DNA from: Toxorhynchites rutilus septentrionalis
Lineage: Eukaryota > Arthropoda > Insecta > Diptera > Culicidae
Direction: 5' to 3'
Assembly: GCF_029784135.1 (NCBI RefSeq)
Contig: NC_073746.1
Coordinates: 251,972,494-252,036,493 of the forward strand
DNA: 64,000 nt
Shown here one piece after another: positions 1 through 9,889 of this stretch. A program made the position numbers and the translations under genes. The notes under the pieces were generated by a model. It made no database searches and was not told where the DNA came from. It saw nothing but the letters and a program-made list of their open reading frames with translations. How positions within the stretch are numbered: position 1 is the stretch's first letter; each line of letters begins with the position of its first letter.

Positions 1-953
1 TTAAGGATACCCCATTTTGATCTTCATACTAAAATTTGGGTTGGACAAGTTTCATATAAGAAGTAAATTGCCAATGAATAATACCAAAAAAAATGAGAGA
101 AATAGCTTCTCAATGCCAAAACTTGGTAATTTCAATTTCAAAGTAATACTTGAGCAGTGTTGTTTTGGCATTGGATGTGCTCATTTGAATATTGAAATAA
201 AATTATGGGAAGTTGCTTATGGTATTTTTCTTTGGTGTTTTACCTCGTATCTTATGCTAATCCGTACCTTTTTGGAGTAACTATTCGCAGTTTTGCGACG
301 ATCTTCTATCAGCAATTTTATGGATATGAAGCGATAAATGCGAGACTCTTCAAGTTTTGCCCAAATAAAACCGTCCCACAAATATCATTTCACAGTAATT
401 ACAGTTACAGTTTTATGAACTCTATATAATTACTATCCGAAACTTCAAAGAAAATTTTATTTCTTTAGCATTGGAATGGATAAAAAAATAATTTTATATA
501 AATCATAGCCAATCTTCTTAAAGTAAAACGGTTCTTCAGGATCCAGTTTTCTTCCAGTTTTTTTGAGAGCAATCTTCCAGTTTTTTCAGTAATATTATTG
601 GCAACCCTGCTAACAAGTATTATCTCTCAACCAACACAACCATGGGCACCCATATCATACATCTCGCATTCATCAATCCAAAATACACAGGTATTTGTAA
701 TCATATCAACGTCTCAATATGGGAACTTTTCAAAACTCCACAAATACCACTTCATCAGATTACAATATATCTTACAATATACATCAAGCGGTCATAACTG
801 ATGTGCACAAGTTTCAATTACCTTTCATATATTTTACTACGCCATATTGGATACACGTCAATCTGGGCTCACATACGAATTATACTGAACTAATGATCAA
901 TAAATCCATACTAGTAATGTAACACTCCAGCGTTAGAAATCCCACTTCTGAAA
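1..953. other. Intergenic, nothing recognised
   Basis: AT-rich sequence with only short chance reading frames. No motif, repeat copy or gene fragment was recognised here. Confidence 0.5.
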
Positions 954-1152
954 TGTAAACGCAGTTAGAGAAACTTAGTTAAATTTACCAAACTAGCCGA
1001 GCCCCGACCTTCTACTACCACTATGGGAATGAGAAAAGAAAGTAAAATTAGGCAGTATGTTCCTAGCTCTCCCCAAATCGAGTTGTGGTTGAAAAAGGCC
1101 GGGGCTCGGCTAGTTTGGTAAATTTAACTAAGTTTCTCTAACTGCGTTTACA
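954..1152. mobile_element. 199-bp foldback MITE with perfect 53-bp arms
   Basis: The left arm (954-1006, starting TGTAAACGCAGTTAG) is the exact reverse complement of the right arm (1100-1152). The 93-bp centre has no coding capacity. This is the form of a non-autonomous DNA element. No convincing target-site duplication was found, so the superfamily is unknown. Perfect arms imply recent insertion or arm homogenisation. Confidence 0.8.
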
Positions 1153-2289
1153 CAGCTATAGAAATAAAAGGCAGCGATCCAAGATAAACGCCGAGAATTC
1201 TGACAAGCGTCTTGAACCTTCAGGTCTCAGGTGTTTTCAGGTTCTACCTAAGAGCATGAATTTTTACTTTTTGGACAGCAAAAAAGTACCCTGACCAGTT
1301 TTTCGTCGAAAAATCAAGCTGGTTCTGAGAAGATAGAATTTTCAAGCTGCGTGAGAGATGGCAAAATAGTGTCCAACAAAACGGTACATATATAGTTAAC
1401 TGAATGCATGTCTACATAAAAAATATGAAGCTTTTGATTTTTCCCATAAATCGGCACGAGCTTCCCGGACAGTCGAATACAATTAGGCAAAGAAAATACT
1501 ATTCGAACTCGGATGTGCAACACATCGCCAACGCAGGAGAATCGAAACAAAACATATTGGTAAAGTGACGCTACCATGCTGCTGTAATTTATATCGAATG
1601 GAAATTTGAGACAGATAAATCAATAAAAACCCAACCAATTGATGTTGCTTTATACATATAAACATTTTTAAAGCGGATCGGTTTTATCTTTTGATTTTAC
1701 AGCTTTGGAGCAATTTGGCTCTCTACTGAAGTCAATATTGGCACTGAATATGTGCAACAAGTGCAAATAAAACATCAATGTTCATCCTCCGAAAGAAAAT
1801 ATTGAGAATATTCCAAAAACATCCTCCATGCTTTGCCAGACGCAGGGTGGCCACAGAGTTTTCTGTTTTGAATTCTCCGTTTTGTCTTTCTGATCTTTTT
1901 TTTTCAAGTTAATCCCTAATAAGGCTGTGACAACTATACAGCTATACTGAAAAACCAACTAAGTAAAAAAAGCTTTCCAGCATGTAAAGCAGTATCTTAT
2001 AATAATGATGATAGACCCACCTCATTCCCATACAAAGTTTGAGCTGGGCTAGTTATCTTGAAGATAATTAATATTAGATTTTTCCTTTATAGCATCAAAC
2101 TAGAACGAAATAATGAAAAAAACAGGCTGGTTTTGTCACAGACATAGAAATTTCACCAAATGAACAAACTGAGGCGTGAGCGCATCCGACCAGGAGTTCA
2201 ACCCGATACCTATGTCGGTATCAACCGTTGATTTACAAGAGAATTTCAGCTCTACTAAAGCTTGATTCATTTAGAAATTGGAATCTCAA
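1153..2289. other. Intergenic, nothing recognised
   Basis: No gene, known repeat or clear structure seen. The minus-strand reading frames at 1314-1665 show no recognisable domain. Confidence 0.45.
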
Positions 2290-2640
2290 ATCAGTCAAAC
2301 CTTTCATGAATTTCCGCTCAACAATTGCCTAATATTTTTCGATTAGGTGGAATGCCCTTATAAATGTCTTTTCCAATGTAATTGACCCCTTTGTCACGGT
2401 ACCACTGAGGCGCCTATCGACTGTAGTGGCAGCTTGTCAAATCTGGTGGAAACTTCCCGAAACTTTGTGATCCTTGATAGAAGGAAGGAGACTTTTCTGC
2501 CGGGGCCACAAAAAGGGCAATTCAAGATCAAGCTGGTCCGTAAAACATTTTTGACACAACAAAAAAGCGGTAGAATTATGGACAGTCTTGATACTTCTTT
2601 TGAAGTCCGGATGGTTTTTCTTTGTTTTTGATTCGTGTTG
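2290..2640 (-). pseudogene. Tc1/mariner-type transposase relic
   Basis: Reading the minus strand gives a decayed match to the end of an IS630/Tc1-mariner DDE domain. A PDLxSCHYSR-like segment is followed, after a stop, by QWYRDKGVNYIGK and a PPNRK-like segment. These correspond to the family pattern PDLASCHYSK, WY..n.V..VPK and NPPN.P..RPIE. Stops and an altered RPIE motif show it is dead. Terminal repeats were not found. The assignment rests on motif resemblance only. Confidence 0.5.
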
Positions 2641-2862
2641 TGTCGACTACCTCAACGTACGATATTATATGGGAAAGCTTGTCTAGTCCTGCTACTTGTT
2701 GATTTTCTGCCCACCTAACACTGCAACTAAGTCAATATGTTTTTGAAGAACATCCTTCAGCAGGTGATCAATCTTCCACTGGTTCCTGCATATCCCGCTT
2801 AATAAACGGCGTTTATACGACTCATGGACAACATGAAGGCCGCTAGTGTCGGGTAAGCTGAA

Positions 2863-2903
2863 CGAACTACTCTGGCGCATAAGCAATGCGCCAGAGTAGT
2901 TCG
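2863..2903. repeat. Perfect 18-bp inverted repeat with 5-nt loop
   Basis: CGAACTACTCTGGCGCAT at 2863-2880 is exactly inverted at 2886-2903 around AAGCA. It lies just upstream of a SINE. It could be a hairpin made by snap-back repair or part of an unrecognised element. Confidence 0.85.
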
Positions 2904-2944
2904 GAAGACAAATTATTGAAAAGCCGCCAACTCACGCCATTTTC

Positions 2945-3137
2945 ATTGGTATTACATACTTAGTTGAGATTTCTTATGGCAAATAGCACGCCTTGGATGT
3001 ATTCTCTAGAATACACGTGACCACAGTGCAAGTCGGAATAACATTCTTTGACGAAAAATCCCCCGACCAGAACGAGAATCGAACCCGAATCCCCGGGATG
3101 ATAATGTTTGACGCTAACCACTCCGCCACGGGAGCAT
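2945..3137 (-). mobile_element. tRNA-derived SINE (family A), tail-less copy
   Basis: On the minus strand the head reads GTGGCGGAGTGGTTAGCG (pol III box A-like), then GGGTTCGATTC (box B), followed by the family body (ACTTGCACTGTGGTCACG, then a CTCAACTAAGTA segment). Copies are at 20549, 26278, 41650 and 46939. The (AAG)n tail is missing. Confidence 0.8.
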
Positions 3138-3210
3138 CTATGATACCATGGACACTTGATTTTTTACCAGAAATCCATTATGTCAAGCGTATTATACAGT
3201 TTACCATTAA

Positions 3211-3283
3211 GAATACATTCAATGCGTGCTATTCGACCTATTCTCTACTGAGTACTAATAAAAACGAAACAAGTAATACCTAC
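3211..3283 (+). mobile_element. SINE family A fragment, split by the hAT element
   Basis: This is the 3' part of the SINE body (ACATTCAATGCGTGCTATTC onward). It stops at the hAT insertion and resumes at 5974-6016 with GTTGAGACGGTAAAAG, exactly as in the intact copies at 41650 and 46939. Confidence 0.8.
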
Positions 3284-5973
3284 TAGGGATTGCATTACCG
3301 TGCCAAAATTTCAATAACCGGTTACTCGGTAATGAAAATTTCATTACCGGTAAAACCGGTAAATCACCGGTAAACAAAATACTTTGAAATGAATCCATTC
3401 CATGGCTTTTATTGTTACTAATTAGATAACAAACAAACAAAACATTTAGCAAGTTTTTGCTACTCAGTTTTTTGGCTAAAATAATACTTGAGGACACTAA
3501 GGATGTTAATTGTGTCGTCTCCTAATCTAGATCGAATCTTATTAACGAAATTTCCAGAAGCGGAGAAGGCACGTTCAGAGTCCACTGATGTTGGGCGTAC
3601 AGTACGAAGAGCATCAAATACAATCGTCATGTATTTGCCTCTGATGTTCTCTGCGTCGTAGTAGGAAAACTCTTGTCTGAGGGTCTTCATCAATACGTTT
3701 GTAGACGTTGTGTTGGAGCTGGACGTTAAAACCTTTGACTGTTGCAATCGTCGTTCCAGTTTTTCCTTGATGCTCAAATTTTCTGCAGGTTCTGCATCGT
3801 CCAGTGGCTTTTCCTCCTGCTGTTTACCAGCTACTGAATCAATACCATCTTGGTCAAATTTCATCAGGTCACGCACAATCTCAAATGCCTGCTTGATCAT
3901 TGTAGTCCGTGACGTTTGATAGAGAACGCCAAAGTCACCATTAGCTGTGTCACCACCACGAGCAGAATGATTATTCATATATGCGAACAAATCTGCATAT
4001 ACGAAACGTCTTTCTGTAATCCTTTCAATCAGGGCTTCAAGCAGCTGCTTCGAAATTTCTGATGGTTGATCCGATACCTGTTCTAGCATAAATTGCAATC
4101 CGACGTCAGCTTCGTAAAGAGTGCAATTCTTCCGGCATAGCAGTTCAACGGCGACCAGAACTGGTTCGAGGGCATCAACCAATTCCTTTATCGCTGTCAG
4201 TTCTTGATCGCTGAAGCTTATATTGTGCTTCGTTTTCAGATCGAGTATCGATTTTTGAACTGAAGTTCGGAGGTAGTAGAATCGGCGCAACATTGCCAGA
4301 AGACTGTTCCATCTAGTTTTGCAATCAAGGAGCAAACAAATATCCTTCCCGTGGTCCGCGGTGACATGCTTCTGGAGAACTTCGTCGTTTTTAACCGGAG
4401 ATTTTCTGAAGAGCTTCACCGTTTTTCGTACTTTTTGGATTGTTAGACAGTATTCGGGCTTAATGATACATTCATCGGTTTCCTCACTGTTGATCGCGAA
4501 AAAATCGGTGATATCATCATTATCGTCGTCATTTTCTGTGTCCGACCCGTTATAATCGGCAAAATCTGCATTGAACGGAAAATTTATTTATGTTTTATCA
4601 TTTAATTTATTTTTTACAATTATTACCTGAATACGAAGTTGAATTGGATTTTTGATACAACACGTCTGTGACCGCTAGATGAACGCCATGCGCGAGACAA
4701 ACTTGATGCGCAGCTGGTATGAGGCTTCCAACTTTTTTCATGACGGACGCCCCATCAGTCGTGACACCCATTATGTCCTTTGTTGTCGATATTCCATATT
4801 GGGATGTTTTCTCAGAAAGTAAGGTAACACACCGTTCCGCGTTCATTGAGCCTTCAACACGTTGCAGACCGAGGTTCCAAGTTTTATCGGCCGAATGAGC
4901 ATTCACGTTCATGTAACGCCGATTTCTAATCGAAGTCCATTCGTCGAAGGTTAGGCTTAATTTTCCCCCGTCCTTTTTGATATTTTCAAACTCTTTCCGA
5001 TACTCGATGACGACTGTTTCGAAAAATGTCTTGACTCGTTGGCGAATTCCATTGCTGGTTCGAGGAATGTCCGAAAACCCACGAGCTACCAGCCCTTGCC
5101 TGATGTCTTCCGAATTGCAAATAGTGCTGAACGGTATTCCATCTTTAGCTGCCAATCTAGCTAGAACAGCATCCAAAGGGCTTGACTTGAAGAAATATCG
5201 GATGATACTCCTCTTCTTGGCTTCGGGTCCGGATGTTGATGGAACTTCTTTAGACGGTTCCGGAATGGCAGATGCAGGTCGTTTGTCCAGTAGTATTCCA
5301 TGTTTCAATCGGAGATGAGCTTTACATCCACTTGTGCTTGAGCCTTCACACTTGATGATTTTATCACACTTGACACATTTTGCAATCCCTCTGTTCTGTT
5401 TACCTCGTAAAAAGTACTTCCATACTGAGGTTTCCGACAATCCTGCCTTCACTTTTCCTTCAAAATCCATTTTATCTAACAAAACTTGTTTCGTTCTAAC
5501 CAAAATCTCGTGCGTGTTAAAAAAAAACAAATGAATGAATTCACAACAATCGATGTTTTTTCGGTATGAAAGCGGTGAGACAGGCACAATGTTGATTCAT
5601 CATCTCTTTCATTCGTATGCTGCTGGTGATATGTCACGTCAAGCACTCATTCATGTATACAGCGAATGGAAACGATGGAAACGAGAAAGACAGAGAAAGA
5701 CTTTTGTGCCTCTAGCCATGTTTACATGTAAGTGTCGATATCTTCTCCCGTATGGGTATCGACACTGACGCAGCCGTTGTGTTTTCCCGATCTTATTTAG
5801 ATTCTCGAGTAAAATTTTAAAGCGGCATAAAGGCAAATATTATTTATGGTGAAAAAATAAAAATTACCGAAATAACCGGTTGTTGATTGTAAAATTACCG
5901 GTAATTCGGTAATGAAAAATGGTCCGGTATTACCGGTAAAACCGGTAACGGTAAAACCGGTTAACAATCCCTA
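3284..5973 (-). mobile_element. Complete autonomous hAT transposon, 2690 bp
   Basis: The ends are inverted repeats TAGGGATTG...CAATCCCTA. They are flanked by a perfect 8-bp duplication ATACCTAC (3276-3283 and 5974-5981), which fits the nTnnnnAn consensus of Ac-type hAT elements. Both subterminal regions are packed with ACCGGT and TTACCG/CGGTAA motifs, the expected binding sites for a BED-finger transposase. The only gene inside is a full-length two-exon transposase on the minus strand. The element sits in a family A SINE whose other copies show the uninterrupted sequence. Confidence 0.93.
3460..5470 (-). CDS. hAT transposase with BED zinc finger, two exons, intact
   Basis: Cut-and-paste transposase, expected to act in the nucleus on the element's ends. 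Exon 1 is 5470-4627 and exon 2 is 4565-3460. The 61-bp intron runs from CAG|GTAATA to AATGCAG|AT, so the reading frame is open for 649 residues, a normal hAT length. A BED finger (Cys32, Cys35, His52, His57, with Trp17 before it) is followed by LTFDEW (Asp176), VTTDGAS (Asp239) and CLAHGVH (258-264). After the splice come an acidic segment, CKTRWNS and the C-terminal hAT dimerisation region with SERAFSASG and an LKYYF-type ending. No stop or frameshift breaks it. An upstream in-frame ATG at 5587 would add 39 residues; I prefer 5470 because the BED domain follows directly. Splicing is inferred, not observed. Confidence 0.88.
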
Positions 5974-6016
5974 ATACCTACGTTGAGACGGTAAAAGTTT
6001 CTCGGGAAATATAACG
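5974..6016 (+). mobile_element. SINE family A tail beyond the hAT element
   Basis: Continuation of the fragment at 3211-3283. It begins with the second copy of the hAT target duplication and reads ACGTTGAGACGGTAAAAG, as in other SINE copies. Confidence 0.75.
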
Positions 6017-6214
6017 ATCGTCCGAAAAGCACCGCGTCACCTAGAAAAACCTCTGTATGACAGTGAGAAGTTATATAGTTTCCGGGAATGAGCGTCTTCG
6101 AAAGAGGGAGGGAAGCAACGTTCGGCGTCCAAAACAAAACATTTGCCGGAATAATTTTTATCTTTTCTCTTTTTTCAAAGGAGAACGAAGCATTTTTTCG
6201 AGTCCTTTTATAGA

Positions 6215-6271
6215 AAGAGAAAAATAGGGAGGGAGAGAGAGAGAGAGAGAGAAAGAAAGAGAAAAATAGAA
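6215..6271. repeat. GA-rich simple repeat, left piece
   Basis: Purine tract (GA and GAAA units). It continues at 7811-8175 on the far side of the TIR element, so it was probably one tract before insertion. Confidence 0.8.
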
Positions 6272-7809
6272 GGCCTGATCACGAACGTCACTTCACGGTG
6301 AAAACGGAGTGAATTGTACACAACCTTATTACGCCTGCCACTGTGTGTGTAGAATCCGGAAGACAACTTTGATGAACTCGGTGTTATTATGAATACCACG
6401 TTACTGTCATGTCACGGAGAAAAACAGGTATTTTTGTGACTTGTGTTTTAGATGGTGAAAGCTAGGCACGCAGAATGGAATAAGTTTAATTTCATATTTA
6501 TTTAGCTTTTTTGTCAACATTTTGAATCTAGTCTTGTGTTGTTTAGGAAAGAAAAGATAAACAAACAGTAATTTACTCTCTTGGTGGCATTTTTGGACGG
6601 AATCCTGACGTATCCAGAGAACGTAAATTTGTTTATTTCGACTAGGACGATTATTATGGTTGGTTATGTATAATATTGATTTGTTGATATTTTGAGTATT
6701 GAATAATAACCGTGAAGTTTTTCCAACATTCTAGAGCAGGTTTTTTGTAATTTAAACATTCGTATGATAGTTATAACGGACGATAGTTGTAAAGAATAAG
6801 GCCATTATTTTTTTCATTTTCAAGTAATAAATATTCTCAACGATATTGTTTTGAAGATATGCTTTGAATAAAAGAATATTAAAAAAGTGATGATAGAGTT
6901 AAGAGCCAAATGAACTGCAAAGTTTAATGTTTCTTAAAATCAAAGGACTGAACTGAACTGATAATAAGTTTCAAACAAGGATAAAATGAGTCTATCATTG
7001 CAAAGCATTCACAAGATACTGTTTTGGAATTCTTTTTAATATTGATATCCGTCTAAAGAAAAATAGTATGACTTTCTTGTTTTAGAAAATTACTTGAAAT
7101 CCATCAGATGTTTTATATGAAGATTATGTTTTTGACAGATGCTGTTAATCAGTTTCTGTTTAAATAATTAAATCAAACCTCGTGTCCCGTATATCAAATT
7201 ACACGAGAATAGGAAGAATACAGGGTTGGAATTTAGAATCCCATATGGGAGTAACTCAGATTATGCTGATCGTGAGGTGGATAAAGTCGGGTTTTCTATG
7301 AGTTAAAGAAAGTATTATTATTCAACAAAATTATAGAAATGGTTCTTACAAAATGATTCTAACCTTGACCTTTACTAAATGCTTCTCACTATTCAAACGA
7401 GTAAGACAGAGTTACGAAAAAGAATATGCGAGAGGTTCATTATTATACGTAATAGTCATGTTTTATCTCTAGAGTAATTTATAGAAAGAGAAAACAAAAT
7501 AACATTCCCATATGTTCAAATACACATTATTCACGACCAACCAAGTATTCTTCATCATCTCTGAACTAGCATTTGATTCAGCAAACTAACGCACGCATGA
7601 ATCATGGGATGAGCCCGAATTGTTGACGAATTGCTCATCTCGTTTTCTGGAATAGGGCCCAATGTTTAAACTCTGGGAATGAACTCTTTCACTTCACGGA
7701 ATTTATTTTCACACGCAACTGTCCGTGACAATGATGATAGACACAAAAAGATTCAGTGAAGTGTAAATGACGTGAAAGTGTACGTGGCAGTGATGTTCGT
7801 GATCAGGCC
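6272..7809. mobile_element. Non-coding TIR element, about 1.54 kb, inside the GA tract
   Basis: The ends match as inverted repeats over 20 of 21 bases (GGCCTGATCACGAAC, one mismatch, then TCACT). The interior has no reading frame of note. Both flanks are GA-rich tract. A target duplication cannot be fixed in low-complexity sequence. Superfamily unknown. Confidence 0.7.
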
Positions 7810-7810
7810 C

Positions 7811-8134
7811 AGAGAGAAATAGGGAGAAAGATAAAGAAAGAGAGAAATAGAGAGAAAGAAAGAGAAAGAGAGAAATAGAGAGAGAGAGAGGAAGAAATAG
7901 AAATAGAGAAATAAAAAGAGAAAGAAAGAGAGAGAGAGAAAAGAGAAAGAGAGAGAGAGAAAAAAAAGAGAAAGAGAGGGAGAGAAAGAAAAAAAAGATA
8001 CAGAAAGAGAGAGAGAAAAAAAAAGAAAGAGAGAGAGAAAAGAGAAAGAGAGAGAAAAGAGAAAGCGAGAGAGATAGATAAAAGAAAAAGAGAGAAAAGA
8101 GAGAGAAAGATAAAAGAGAAGACAGAGAGAGAGA

Positions 8135-8175
<41 letters not shown>
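7811..8175. repeat. GA-rich simple repeat, about 365 bp
   Basis: Almost pure (GA)n/(GAAA)n on the plus strand, ending in an uninterrupted GA run at about 8145-8175. Minus-strand frames of mostly Ser, Leu and Phe are artefacts of the repeat. Confidence 0.95.
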
Positions 8176-8177
<2 letters not shown>

Positions 8178-8774
8178 AACACATACACTCTCTTTTCTCC
8201 CTGTGCTCCAAATTTTTATTTGCCACCCGTTACTTGGAGCACACGTCAATGCATCATCATAAGATAAGAGAGTCTTTGAGTCGGGAATGGAAAACTCTCT
8301 CGTTTTGGAAAAAATCTTCGTCGCAACGACGACTTTTGTTGGTGTTTGTTTGTTTGGTCGACCTTTTTTTCCTACGTCTACCATTGAGAGCGGTTGGCTT
8401 TGCGATTTCTGCTACAGATACTTAAAGTACAGGAAAACCTGTTCTTTTTTTGTGGCAGTGCTAAAAGAGCTAATTTGCATCCACATTTTTCGTACCCATC
8501 CATCCATCAAATGCAATATGTTGTGGATAACATGATTTCTAAACGCAACAATTTCCGACTTGTATTTCCTCCAACCCTTATTAGTTCGATTTCATTTGGA
8601 ATTGCACTATGATGACTATACTCAAGCAACGAAAAATGCAACATCTACTTGAAAATTCGAATTTCTTCAGTCAAAAATACAGATTTCTAAAACTGGACAA
8701 ACCTTGATCAAAATTACTCTTTGAAGAAAATCGTTAAAAAACAAAAAAAAAAAAGATCAATTTAAACGCCTTAT
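8176..8774. other. Intergenic, nothing recognised
   Basis: No domain, repeat copy or RNA gene seen. Confidence 0.45.
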
Positions 8775-8935
8775 GGCAGTGATTCTCAAACTAGTTTGGG
8801 CAATAGACCCCTTTTCCAGAATGAAGTGATACCTCAGACCCCTATAGCCAATTTTTTTTCCTGTTCATACAAATTACTTACCAATTTAAAAACTTTGGTT
8901 AAGTGAGTAAACTTTACATAATTTTTACAATTACA
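8775..8935 (+). mobile_element. Candidate hAT element end
   Basis: CAGTGATTCTCAAACTAGTT followed by GGGCAATAGACCCC resembles the widespread hAT terminus of the CAGnGnTTCTCAAAC type. Its partner end was not found, and the piece runs into the foldback arm at 8936. Confidence 0.4.
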
Positions 8936-9094
8936 CATTCCATGCCAAACCGATATAGTGGTGCTCAGGTTTCCGTGAAAAAGTAGTTTTGTTCCTCATC
9001 GAAAAATATTAGACCCGTTTTTTTCATTAGGGCACTTCATACCATTTAAACTACTGGACCGATTCAGATGATCGACATATCAAATTAAAGACAA
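8936..9094. mobile_element. Foldback element, left arm
   Basis: CATTCCATGCCAAACCGATA and downstream segments (ATTAGACCCGT, GATGATCGACATATCAAATT) recur inverted at 15830-16068. The BEL retrotransposon interrupts the element. A related copy lies at 49550-49990. Confidence 0.7.
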
Positions 9095-9352
9095 TGTTGC
9101 ATACCGACCTTACGTGCGGTGTAAAGACGTTGTCAAATCGTTGCAACCTAATCCAGCGCAGAACATCACACAGATACAACTTTCAACAATTGTCTATTGT
9201 CCTTCTATGATGTGGAATTAAAATATAGGAATGTAGTACTTTTTCCATGTTCGACCTCAGTATTGTGCAGACGTGTATTTAATAAAAATTTATTCCTTTT
9301 GACTGTCACCATATTTCTTGCGAAATCAAATAAATCAGTTTTTGGTTCAACA
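9095..9352 (+). repeat. BEL/Pao 5' LTR
   Basis: Starts TGTTGCATACC and ends GGTTCAACA, directly before the primer-binding-like ATTGGTGCCGTGACCAG (9354-9370), so it has the usual TG...CA form at 258 bp. Its first 225 bp match the 3' LTR with one difference seen (CAGTATT versus CAGAATT). Confidence 0.85.
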
Positions 9353-9519
9353 AATTGGTGCCGTGACCAGGATTATTCCTGATAGACGATTCACGACGAT
9401 CGAGATTCCGCTAGAACAATTACCAATTGTGTAGCATTGTAGCAGATCAGCCATTGAAAGTCGTTTGAAGGACCACGAGAACGTTGCAGCCTACCATTTT
9501 GACTCTGAAGTTTTATTAC

Positions 9520-9845
9520 AAGGTCTTGAGATAGCCTTGGACAGGTTAGTAATAGTCCAATCTCATCCTGCTCCTCGCTGGTGCCCTTTAGATTCTGTTT
9601 TTCCATCCCACATGATATCGGTACCTAACATCATCGATTTTAATCACACGTTGTAAGCATCATCATCCGGAAATATTGGCGCGTTCATCGAACCCTTGTT
9701 GGAAGTCTAAACTCGAGGAACATCCTATCCGCATACAAGGATTCTGTTCGTTCCGGAAATTTTATTACAAGGTCTTAAGATAGCCTTGGACAGTTCAATT
9801 CCGAAGAGCTTCCTATCCGCGTACAAGGATTCTGTCTGTTCCAGA
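9520..9845 (+). repeat. Short duplications in the BEL leader
   Basis: A segment beginning TTTTATTACAAGGTCTTGAG (9512-9545) recurs at 9761-9794. A segment around TACAAGGATTCTGT (9723-9757) recurs at about 9808-9842. The leader has grown by local duplication. Confidence 0.7.
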
Positions 9846-9889
9846 GGTGAACATAATCACATTGCTTTCGGTGTACGTCGGGGATTTCC

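Noticed and set aside
7709..8384. Long minus-strand frames rich in Ser, Leu and Phe
   Set aside because: They are the six-frame shadow of the GA-rich simple repeat and have no domain.
9354..9370. LTR ending at 9319 where the two LTR copies diverge
   Set aside because: The 5' copy continues to a terminal CA at 9352 directly before the primer-binding site, so the 3' copy is more likely truncated.
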